Assembly: GCA_946807835.1 (NCBI GenBank)
Contig: OX327684.1
Coordinates: 30,998,501 to 31,062,500, forward strand
Origin: Ailanthus altissimus
Lineage: Eukaryota > Streptophyta > Magnoliopsida > Sapindales > Simaroubaceae
Reading direction: 5' to 3'
DNA length: 64,000 nucleotides
Below the pieces are notes generated by a model. The model saw only the letters and a list, made by a program, of their open reading frames with translations, had not been told where the DNA came from and did no database searches. Each line of letters opens with the position of its first letter. The stretch's first letter is position 1. Both the position numbers and the translations under genes were made by a program. Below are positions 22,701 through 34,044 of the stretch, one piece after another.

Positions 22701-25700
22701 ATTTCCACTTAAATTGAGATTGGCCATATTTTGGCATATGATTTTTCCTCATCATTTTCCTTAGATTAGAAAATAGAAAGTTTTGTTTATTGATGAATTA
22801 GATGGACCCTATCATAATATAAACATGTGGGACATTGTGCTTCTCCCTCTCTCTGCAATAAATGAATGTAATTTTGTTGTTTTGGTAGGGAAATCCAATA
22901 TTGGGAGTTCACATATATTTGTATTCAGACGATGTTAGTGAGTTGCACTGTCCACAAGGTTCTGGTAATGCCCCAGGACAAGGAAAAGCTCTTTGTCATG
23001 CTGTATCTGATGCTGATGGGAAGTTCACATTCAAATCAATACCTTGCGGTAATTTTATGTTTAATAGTTTTAAATTCTGTTTGTGCATAAATTTTTACAT
23101 TATATTATGTCAATTTTTATTCACTTGTCTACCTTCCCATTTGTTCTAATCGTTTATGAACCTCCTTCATAATTTACACTTAACATGCATCCCATGTTAA
23201 TATATCTGGTGTAAGTGCCTCCAACATTAGTTTTTCAATACAGGTTGTTATTAGTGTTGATTTGCCATTTACTTGAGCATTTTTGTCCTTGGTGAAAGAA
23301 TCTAAGTTTAAGTTGCTTTATTGTGGTTGACCCAATAATGGAAAGTGGCTTTAAGTTCAAGTATAATGACGATGCTTCTTGTTTGTGTGGAATTGACATA
23401 ACTTATGGTTGCTGGAACCAACTATACCAGTTTTCTGATGAGACAGTTAGAAACTTTTGATCAGTTATTTGTTCTTGTGAGATATGAATCATATGGAGCA
23501 GGAATGGGATCTTTATAACTAACAGAGTAAAAAAAAGTTGATCTTGTTGTGGGTGTAGTAAAGATAAAGGTTAATCCTACTTATCAAATTCTGGATAAGA
23601 TAAAAAGTTGATCTTGTTTTCTATGTCCTCTTATGCATCTTATCAATTTGTCCCCATTTCTATAGATTTGCATTTATGTCCTATAATGTTCTCATATGTA
23701 CCCTTTTACTTGGTCCTTATTTCCCTAGTTGATGTAGAGCTGCTTTTATGCATCCTCAGTTAAGTTGAAATGGTGTTGAAAGACACATTTTTATGCATCT
23801 TGGTAATTATTTTTGTGTTTCAATTTATTTTGGTGCCTGATGAAGTTAACTACTTACAGGAAAATATGAACTTGTACCCTACTACAAGGGTGAGAATACA
23901 GTATTTGATGTTTCCCCGCCTCTTCTGTCTCTGTCTATTAAGCATCAAGACGCGACAGTTCCAGAAAAGTTCCAGGTAAATTGTTTAGTTACGCACTTGG
24001 AAATATCCTGGATGTTTATCCTTATGAGATCTTGTCCCCTTTGGTCTCCTCTTTGATCCCACTGCTTTTTATTGGCTTTCTATCAAATTTCATGAGATTG
24101 GAATATGGCTGTTCTATTGTTGGTCCTAAAAGGTGCTGTAGATTATAGATGGCAATATATCTTTGATGTAGAGCTACTTTTATTTTCTTCAGCTCTTCTC
24201 AGAATATTCAGCATTATCACATTACCAATTCCTCTAGACCAAAAAATATGCATATATTCAATTAGATCTTCCATTTTTTTCAATTTCTGTAGGTCACGGG
24301 ATTTTCAGTTGGGGGTCGTGTAGTTGATGATAATGACATGGGAGTGGAGGGAGTTAAAATATTAGTTGATGGTCATGAGAGGTCTGTTACGGACAAAGAA
24401 GGTTATTACAAGCTTGATCAGGTATTGTAGATTGTATTGGTGATTTTTTTTATTGCATGATTTTTTTTATTGTTGACGAGTGATCTGTGTTTGCTTTTCT
24501 AACCAAGTTTGATTATTGGTGATTAGTTTTGATAAACTGTTTCTTCTATTGCCTCAATGTGTTTATTTGGAGATCTAGCATGCCAAAATCTGTTTTGTTT
24601 CATGGCAACATTAAACAAACTGTTTGATATCAAATTTCCATTGTTCATTTTAGTTTTTTCAAATCTAAGCTTGCTTGATTGAATAAAATAAGCTGTCATT
24701 TTTAAATTGTTCGTTTCTGATTCTTAAAACATTCCTCTACAGTTCCTGGACCAATTTGTGGGTGCAATATGTTGCCTCTTTTTTTCTTTCCATAAGTTTA
24801 GATAAAGGATTCCTTTTTTGGTTTATTTGAATTGTATCCAACTACTAAAAGAGTGAATGAAAGCTATTTTGGGTTTGTTCAAAAAGTAAAGACAGAAGAT
24901 CATGAAGACCAGATTATTGCAGTTGTATCAGTTTCTTCAATTCCTTTAAAGAAATTTTCTTTATTTGTTGCTAAGCAATTGAACATTATTAGGTTACATC
25001 AAATCGCTATACGATAGAAGCAATGAAAGGGCACTACAAGTTCAACAAACTGGAGGAGTATATGGTAAAGCATATCTTAAACGTGTTTAATATTTGTATG
25101 TTGAACTTTTGACATTACTCTCCTTAAGTGATCATTCAAGGGGGCAATATTTCATACATGTATGTCAGTTAATAACAAATTACTGGTATTTTACATATTC
25201 GAATGGCTTTTTTATTAGGTTTTGCCAAATATGGCTTCAGTTGCAGATATTAAAGCCATCTCCTATGATCTTTGTGGTGTTGTTCGGATGGTTAGTTCAG
25301 GCTACAAGGTTAAGGTAATTTCCAAATTTATCTTTTTAATGTTTAGATACATTTGAACTGCATGCTTATAAATTGGACTATCTGGCACATTTGCATCCCA
25401 GGTAGCTCTGACTCATGGACCAGAGGAGGTCAAGCCTCAAGTGAAACAGATTGATGAAAATGCAAAATTCTGCTTTGAGGTATCTTAGCACCTTTTATCC
25501 CATTGATTTGAGTGTAATTTGTTTTAAATGATATATTTATTCAGCTTAAGCTGAAGGGAGAACATTTTATTTTTCTGAGTTATGGATACAAATGATTTTA
25601 TTTACATTTCCTGTTATGCATGCATAAGCAATTCAAATTGGGAATTTTGATGCATAAAGTGTAAATTGTTCTTCATAAATGGTATGGGAGAGGCCAGAAT

Positions 25701-28700
25701 CATGATTTAGTATGCATTAGTGCCGTTGGATCTTTATTGCTTGCGGTGATCTTAACAGTAGTTTTTATTTAATATTGGTGCTGGTGCAAATTAGCTAAAA
25801 TCCACAATATTTGCTTCCAAATTCTCCAAATATTACTAATGATTCAGTAGTAATATTTGAAATCCTCCAAATCATATATTTATTCAGCTTAAGCTGAAGG
25901 AAGAATGTTTTATTTTTCCTGAGTTATGGATACAAATGCTTTTATTTACATTTCCTGTTATGCATGCATAAGCAATTCAAACTGAGAATTTTGATGCATA
26001 AAGTGTAAACTAATCACCTATGAGATGTAAATTGTTCTGCATATATGGTACGAGAGAGGCCAGAATCACGATTTAGTATGCATTAGTGCTGTTGGATCTT
26101 TATTACTTGCCGTGATCTTAACAGTAGTTTTTATTTAATTTGGAGCTGGTGCAAATTAGCTAAATCCACAATATTTACTACCAGATCCTCCAAATATTAC
26201 TAATGGTTCAGTAGTAATATTTGAGATTCTTTCTTGTTGTCAAACATCATGTGTGTAATTAAGTTTTATATATCTGTTTTCTGGATGAGTCACATCCCCT
26301 TTTCCATCTCCAATATTCTTCAGGTTCCACCAGGTGAATACCGCTTATCTGCTTTGGCTGCTACACCTGGGAGCTCTTCAGAGATTCTATTCTTACCATC
26401 TTACATTGATGTTGTAGTCAAGAGTCCATTATTAAACATTGAATTTTCCCAGGTAATATTTCTCACACATTCAAAAGTGTTAGCTTCGTCTTTCATTTGA
26501 TGGAATTCAGTTTATTACTTTATTATGTTGCATACCCAATCTTTTGATGCCCAGATTTATACAATGAAGGTTATTTATTTATTTATTTTTTCTCATAGTT
26601 GATAACCAAATTTATAACTTAAGACTTAAAACAGTGACGATGTAAATTATTCTCTTAATTATTCCTTTTCAGTTTGTTTTATCATGATTTATCATGAAAA
26701 TTAGCGTGGGTGTCTTAAGCACCTCACATGCTTAAGACAAGTGCACAGTCTGATCTTATAAATACTTCTTGCTAATGTCATTTTTTATGCATTATGAAGG
26801 CACTGGTTAATGTGGTCGGTAATGTCGCTTGCAAGGAGAGATGTGGTTCACTTGTGACTGTTACCCTTTTAAGATTGGGTCAAAAACATAATGAAGAGAA
26901 AGAGAAAAAGACTGTTACTTTGACAGATGATAGTGATCAATTTCACTTTCGTGATGTTCTCCCTGGAAAATACAGGCTTGAGGTATAGTGCTTCTCTATA
27001 TTGTTTATAATAGGCTATAGGTAAATGAACAGAACATCATGTGGAGATGGCAATGCATTCATGTCTTCACCAATTGTGGCTAATGTTTTTATGTGCTTCA
27101 AAGTATTTTAAATTTATTTTATTGATGTTTTTGACTGCTTTTATTCTTTGTTGTCTTTTAAGGTTAAGCACACTTCCCCTGAAGCTACATCCAGGGAAGA
27201 TGATTGGTGCTGGGAACAGAGTTTTGTTGATGTGGATGTTGGGGCTGAAGATGTTAAAGGCGTTGAATTTGTTCAAAAGGGTTATTGGGTAAATGTTATC
27301 TCCACTCATGATGTAGATGCTTACATGACTCAACCTGATGGCTCGCATGTTCCTTTGAAAATTAAGGTAGTCTTTGCAAACTAAGAACTTCCCAGTGGAA
27401 ATTTATGTAAGAGATCAGGAATTCATATGCATTAATATGTATATTTATACCAATTCCTTATGAAATGCAGAAAGGCTCCCAACATGTATGTGTGGAATCT
27501 CCTGGGTTTCATGAACTTCACTTTGTTAATCCATGTGTCTTCTTTGGGAGTTCAGTGCTGAATGTTGACACATCAAACCCCTCGGTATAGTATTATTTAA
27601 CTTCTCTGTTGTGTTTTTACTCCAACATTACTTCTTTCTTTTTCTACATGTTTTTAGTTCATATAATTTTCCTTTTTGCTAATCAAATCACTTCATTTTG
27701 TTTCGGTAGCCTATCTATCTTAAAGGAGAGAAGTATCAACTTAAAGGACATATCAATGTTGATTCAACCTCAGCTAATGGTGTATATGAATTACCTGAGA
27801 ATGTCATTATGGACATTCTTGATAATAGTGGCAATTTCATTAATAGAATTACAGCCACACATGCATCTCATTCAAATGATCAAACAGGCAGTGCTGTATA
27901 TGAGTATTCTCTATGGGCTAACCTTGGAGACAAACTCTCTTTTGTTCCTATGGACCCAAGGTACGCGTTTTTGGATAGATGATTTAAGTTTTTTTCTTGA
28001 TTACACTATACCATTTGTATTTCTATTTTTTTATGGTTGTAAATAATGTAAGCAACATATTCATCTTAAGCCTATAGCATGCACTTTAAGATGCAAAGTT
28101 GTAGTATTTGCATATTGCTTCATAAGAATGTATGAATCTTTTGGGAGCTGTTTATTGCTTTTGTTATAAGAAAAATAACTCAGCTAATTGCTTTCACTTT
28201 CTTTTTCTTTCGCTCTTTCTTATTGTATTGTTATGCCATTATGGTATCTATAGCTTTATGGCTTTGCTGTATCACTTTGAGCTGATTGACCTGCTATTCT
28301 TATTGTGCTATTTTTACCCTTAGACTTAATTGTGATCTGTTGCAGGATTAATGAAGAAAGGAAGATTTTGTTTTATCCTAGTCAACATCAGGTGAGCAGC
28401 ATTATTGAGGGAGAAAAGTTGTACTGCAATATTTAGTCAATCTTTGATGATCTCACTTTGTTTTGTTAGGTCTTAGTGATGAATGATGGTTGCCAAGCTC
28501 TAGTCCCTCCATTCTCTGGTCGAGCAGGCCTATACATAGGAGGATCAGTTTCTCCCCCTCTTTCTGGTGTTAATATAAGGATTATTGCTGCAGAAGATAG
28601 CCACATTGCTCCACTGAAGAAAGGTGACTTAGCACTTGAAACTACCACTGGGATAGACGGTTCCTTTACTGGGGGCCCTCTTTACGACGATATAACTTAC

Positions 28701-31700
28701 AGCATTAAGGCTTCAAAGGTCTGGAAGATTTTTTTTTTAATGTTTTAAATCTATATTATCTATGAATCATTTGTTATATAATTAATTGTATTCATGTGGC
28801 ATGTATTATGCAATTATAATAATTGGTGATGCTATTGAATTCTCTAAAAAAGTTCTGTATATATAAAAGTATGATTCTTTTCATCAGTTTCATATTAATC
28901 TTGTTATGCTAATTATGATCGATAAACTGATTTATAATTTCTGAGGTTTAATGGAAATTCAAATAGTATGCTACAATTGCTGGATACCTTCACATCTCTC
29001 TTATCTTTTGCAGCCTGGCTATCATCTGAAACAAGTAGGTCCAAGTTCTTTTTTCTGTCAGAAGCTTGGCCAAATTTCTGTACGTGTATATTCTAAAGAT
29101 GATGCTGAAGAACCAATTCCTTCTGTTCTATTATCGTTGAGTGGAGATGTTGGTTATAGGAATAACTCAGTATCTGGGGCTGGTGGAAGTTTCCTCTTTG
29201 ATAACTTATTTCCTGGAAGTTTCTATCTGCGACCTTTACTCAAGGTACTGCGCTAGATTGGCATTGCATTCTTGATGTCATTAGGAATGGTTATCCAACT
29301 CCTTTCCCTCCAAAGGAAACACTGATTTTTTCGATTGAATGATGCTGCTGCATTAAGAATCTTTACATTTAGCTATTTATTTCAATATCGAGGTTAGGTT
29401 AAAATCCATTAAATAATGAGTTAAGTTTGTTCCTTTGGTTGAGTTCGTAATAATAGTTTCTATGTGCTAGCATAAAATATCTGTCCCGTGATTATGTTGA
29501 ACATGCTGATTATATTTGATGGAATAGCATAATTATATTTCTGGTAAATGCTGAAGTTATTGTGAACTGCCTCATCCTATGTTTTATCATGTTTCTGTAG
29601 GAGTATGCTTTCTCACCTTCGGCACAGGCAATAGAACTTGGTTCTGGGGAGTCTAGAGAAGTCATTTTCCAAGCAACTCGTGTTGCTTACAGGTTTTTTT
29701 CTCCTTTATAGTCTACACCTTGCATTAATCCTTCATTTATTTGTTGACAATAATAAAGTAATGTAACCTTAGTACTAATTTAAATTGAAAATTTGGACAC
29801 TGTCTGCACTGAAAAGTCCTACAGAGTCACCAATCCCAACTATAATATGGACTTCTAAACAAGTATTCATAGATATCTGAAAATCCTTCTAATCTTGGTT
29901 ATCTGTCTTCAATATATTCAAAGATAAACATTAGTATAGGCTTTCCCTTTTCTCGAGAAAGAGAATAAAGCTAGTCTGTTCTTCACTTCCTTTCGCCTTG
30001 ATTGAAATTTGAACTTGGGATCTACAATTGCTTTGCCTTAACAAGTCTCTTGCTCATTGAAATGGTGTTGATCAAAATGTTGACTCATGCTATCTGTCTC
30101 ATTTCTCTTTGACTCCTCAGATGCTTCCAACATTCTTAGTGAAAAAAACAAAAAAATAGCTTCCAACATTAGATTTTAGCTTTGTGGTGCTTCTGTTCAG
30201 GACTTGCAATGACCAATGGTTGCTTTACTTTTTAGGAATTTTCAAATAAATTTTTTCACCTTATAGACAATTCACTAAAGTTAGAATGCTCTAGAAAGCA
30301 TACTTAGACTTGCTGTAAATGTCTAGTTGAGGTATTTAGTCCCAAAATATCTTTTCAATGAGATTCTAAGATAGTTGAGTGTCTTTCTCAGTGCTACGGG
30401 TACGATATCTCTGTTGTCTGGCCAGCCAAGAGCTGGTGTGTCAATTGAAGCCCGATCAGAATCAAAAGGCTATTATGAGGAGACTGTGACAGATTCATCT
30501 GGAAGTTATCGTCTTAGAGGATTACATCCTGACACGACTTATGTTATCAAAGTTGTTAAAAAGGGTGGTTTTGGTAGCAGTAAAATTGAGCGTGCATCTC
30601 CTGAATCTGTTACCGTTAAGGTTTGTGACCCTTTTATTTCATTCTGCTTTTTGCAGTTCAACATTTAATTCTATATCATGTACTATTAAATGTGGGAAAA
30701 GAATGTTTCAGAATGTTATATCGATCTTTATAAATGTTTTATGAGCTCCTAGTACTGTGGAGAACTGTTTTTGTTATCCAGATGAAGCTGAGATTCCAAT
30801 TGAAAAACAAGGTTCTACCAAGTATCACATATAGGATTGTGGCTAATATGGTGCACTCTTTTTTGTTATTATTTTTGTTTGTTTGTTTTCACTAATCTAT
30901 GTTTGGTTCAGACTTCAGTATGTGAACTCTGATGTGCATCTTGGTTGATTTTGTAGGTTGGATCTGGCGATATCAAGGGATTGGACTTTTTGGTCTTTGA
31001 GCAGCCAGAGAAGACTATTTTGAGTGGCCACGTTGAAGGAAATAGAATCAAAGATCTAAATTCGCATCTCATGGTGGAAATCAAGTCAGCTAGTGACACA
31101 TCTAAGGTGGAGTCGGTCTTTCCTCTACCACTATCCAACTTCTTTCAGGTGAAGGACTTGCCCAAGGGTAAGCATCTTCTCCAGCTCAGATCCAGTCTCC
31201 CATCAAGCACCCACAGATTTGAGTCAGATATTATTGAAGTTGATCTAGACAAAAATGCACAAATTCATGTGGGTCCACTCAGATACAGTGTTGAAGAGAA
31301 TTATCACAAACAGGTTCGTATCATTTATGGCAAATGCATAATTTCTTCTACTAAACCTTGCACATGCTAGAAGATTAATGAGATGGACATTAGCTCAGCT
31401 TACTGTCTCCAATATTTATATTGTTGATTTCATGTGCTTACCATCATATATTCCTTTTCTGTCTTTACCATGCTCCATGCTTTACAGGAATTAACTCCTG
31501 CACCAGTATTTCCCCTTATTGTTGGAGTTTCAGTGATTGCTCTTTTCATCAGTATCCCCAGGTAAGTTTGTTCCTTTTTTCTTTTAACCACATTATTTTC
31601 TTGCTTGCTTCTTGAATCATAATAATTTAGGCAACAGATGAACTCTGATTATTATTCCTTTTTAATTTTTTTTTTTATATCCTCACTTCAAGGTTGAAGG

Positions 31701-31798
31701 ATCTATACCAAGCCACAACAGGAATACCAACACCAGGATTTATTTCAACAACAAAAAAGGAAGCACGGAAGCCAGTTGTGAGAAAGAAAACATTCTGA
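20687..31798 (+). CDS. NOMO: NOMO (Nodal modulator)/pM5-like ER membrane glycoprotein
   Basis: NOMO is a large type I ER membrane protein with many Ig-like beta-sandwich repeats. In animals it works with TMEM147 and nicalin at the translocon. Twenty-seven exons join in phase into about 1201 codons: 20687-20785, 21048-21113, 21202-21288, 21528-21584, 21708-21772, 21909-22078, 22179-22240, 22373-22456, 22889-23048, 23860-23975, 24293-24421, 24993-25064, 25219-25314, 25402-25479, 26324-26452, 26800-26982, 27163-27366, 27471-27584, 27710-27960, 28346-28391, 28470-28718, 29014-29244, 29601-29692, 30392-30620, 30957-31313, 31488-31561, 31693-31798. It opens with a signal peptide ending near AVSADSIHGCGGFVE. 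The lumenal part has repeated carbohydrate-binding-like folds (for example TDSSGSYRLRGLHPDTTY and SDADGKFTFKSIPCG). One helix, PLIVGVSVIALFIS (about 1149-1163), precedes a basic tail ending KKTF, a KKXX ER-retrieval signal. Length is near the plant norm. Confidence 0.95.
22671..22697. repeat. GA microsatellite in NOMO intron
   Basis: About 13 GA repeats within the intron between exons 8 and 9. A simple-sequence repeat likely to be polymorphic. Confidence 0.95.
25531..26230. repeat. Tandem duplication of about 343 bp inside a NOMO intron
   Basis: Two adjacent copies, 25531-25873 and 25874-26230, start with the same ATATATTTATTCAGCTTAAG and stay colinear to AGTAGTAATATTTGA. The second carries a short extra stretch near 26010 that looks like a small internal duplication around GTGTAAA/ATGTAAA. 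They differ at scattered bases. Both lie within the intron between exons 14 and 15, so coding is unaffected. Confidence 0.9.
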
Positions 31799-32959
31799 GG
31801 ATGTGGCCTGCATCACATGGAATGGATGATAGAAGGGAGAAGGAAAATTAAAAATTAAAAAAAAGGCAGGAGAGGAAAAGTGGAAAATGAAGAAGTGCGT
31901 TAGCTCATATAGCTGTTAGAATAGAAAAAGATGAGAAGAAAACAAGTGGTGAATTCCTTAGTATTCTGCGACTGCACAAAGGCATAGGCCAGTTTTGTTA
32001 GTAGGAAGACATCCTGAAGATCTCAATTTATTTCTCGACGAGAGGAATATCACGCTGTTTGTAGAAAGCCTCAATAAACACCGGCACTATGTTCACTTCC
32101 AAAGGGCTGCACTAACTTGTCACATTAGCCTCATTTTTTTGAGGAAATATTGACACTAATCTTTATAAAAACATGAATGGAAGTAAAGAACTAGATGTGT
32201 TATCTTGTAATTTGCATCATCCTCGGAGGTTGTAAGGCGAGGTCTTTCTGGGCCAAGTTTGTTTCAGATGTTTGTGTCTAGCTACTATTACCTATCAGAA
32301 TCCAGAAAGTGAATAAAGCGAAGTGGAAAATTTATGTAGCTATTAGTTAATTGCTTAGCCAAAGACAGAATGTTCCAAATTTTAACGCTAAAATCTACTT
32401 TGAAAGAATCAACCTTGAAGATTAATAATGACCCTTCTATGAACTAAATCCCATTGTTACCTTTTTGGAGTAAACCGACTCATGTTCTGTGGAGTCAAAG
32501 GTAGAAAGAAACTTGGCCATCAAGATTCAAGACTGAAAAGACCAAAAATCAAACTTTCTACCGCATGGAAATTGCTGCCCAAAGGTGTAATATTTGACAA
32601 TATCACACCAGCTGTAAAGTTAGAAAGCTTTTTTTTTATTTTTTCTTGGGAGGGGGAAATTGAATTTGGACCAAAGTGCCATTTTAACATGTGCCTCTAA
32701 AGTTAAATAGTTATGAAGTAGTGCTTACAGCAATATATAGTTATTATATAGTTTTGATAGCATTATGAAATAAATGATTATTCAAATGAGTTTTTCAAAC
32801 TTGTCGTTGAAAATGAAATGGCATTAATTTTTGCGAAATTTGAAAGGTAAAATACCATGACCTTTTAACTCAAATTTCTTTTTAAAATGATAATGCCAAA
32901 TACACTTTTAATAGGAATAATTATTTATAGATAACTGATATGTTTAGATATCATATCGG
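31799..32959. other. NOMO 3' untranslated region and spacer
   Basis: The first several hundred bases are the likely NOMO 3' UTR; AATAAA-like strings occur near 32073 and 32312. No further coding sequence is supported before the MITE. Confidence 0.5.
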
Positions 32960-33130
32960 TATTAACACTGTCACCCTTAATTATATTTTGATAACAATTT
33001 TAATTTTAAAAGAAGTATAATTTAAAAAATATTTGTATCATTTAAATTAAATAAAAAAAGATAATATAATTAAATTTTAAATTATCATTAAAATATAATT
33101 TATGTGAACCTCGGGATGACAGTGTTAATA
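32960..33130. mobile_element. 171-bp MITE with TATTAACACTGTCA ends
   Basis: The left end TATTAACACTGTCACCC and the right end (reverse complement TATTAACACTGTCATCC) form a strong inverted repeat. It extends inward through ATTATATTTT with a gap. The AT-rich interior has no coding capacity. The same ends bound the element at 19221-20232. TTAA occurs at both ends, so it may be part of the inverted repeat or a target duplication; the superfamily stays open. Confidence 0.75.
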
Positions 33131-33848
33131 GAAAGGAAATTCAAACTCTAATCACGTGTGATATAAATTGAAACTTCTCCAGGAAGTTTCAGGCGGCAGC
33201 AAAAGATGGCTAGCTTACCATTCGTAAAAAGAGTTGAATCTAATAAAAAAAGTTGTGACGTACCGGCTATCCTCAACGAGTACTGATATGTTCACCTGTC
33301 GGTGATAGAAAATCGGTTGTTAATCAACGGCGAAGCCGTATCTGCTTACAACAAAGTTATAATCTGTGTTCCACTACCGCACAATTTTCATGCACCCCTT
33401 TTCAGCTCCCTGCCTAGTCGTCTAGCTGAGTCAACCTGACCGTCAATTTCACATACAAACTTCGTTTGACGCTAATCAAGGAACCCGATTGGAATCAACC
33501 ATCAAAGGATGCCAAGTGAGGCCTTCCATTCCGTCCATCTAGCTATTTCCTACGTAGATTCATCCGCGTAAGCCAATGGTCTCAGTCTAAAGTGGGTCCA
33601 CGGCTCGTGTACGGTCCTGATACGAGTAGACTCATATAGTGATAAGCCATTGGACTAATCTTTTTCCGCTATTTCAGAAAATGTTGCCAAATAAACAGAA
33701 GGCGAAGCCCAAAATGGTCCAAAAAAATTATTGTGGGGCCGCAGGGTGAAGATTCCAATGTCCGAACCAATAGCTCTCCAACTCAGCAAAGTTATGTTAC
33801 AATTCACAATCCTCTCTCTCTCTCTCTCTCCAAATCTTATCTCTTTCA

Positions 33849-33892
<44 letters not shown>

Positions 33893-33910
33893 CGAAATAT
33901 CCTCTCAACA
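33131..33910. promoter_or_regulatory. GUN1 upstream region with CT-rich leader
   Basis: This region lies upstream of GUN1. CT tracts at 33811-33830 and 33853-33888 sit about 155-235 bp before the GUN1 ATG, where plant Y-patches and pyrimidine-rich 5' UTRs occur. I see no clear TATA box close by. The transcription start cannot be fixed from sequence. Confidence 0.5.
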
Positions 33911-33961
33911 ATGGCCGCTTCATCTCCTCCGTTACCAACCACTGAACCAAACCCTACCTAG
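33911..33961 (+). CDS. Upstream ORF in the GUN1 leader (16 codons)
   Basis: A short ORF, MAASSPPLPTTEPNPT then TAG, lies 83 bp before the GUN1 start codon. Its ATG context, ACAATGG with A at -3 and G at +4, is near-optimal. The GUN1 ATG itself has T at -3. If transcription starts in or before the CT tract, scanning ribosomes should meet this uORF first. The peptide matches nothing I know and may act only through translation. Confidence 0.45.
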   Translation: MAASSPPLPTTEPNPT

Positions 33962-34044
33962 AACCCCCTTTAACCCCCAATCTCTCGTTTTGTATTTATC
34001 ATCTACACGCTAAGAGAAATACAAAAATCCGAGCTTTGACCTGA

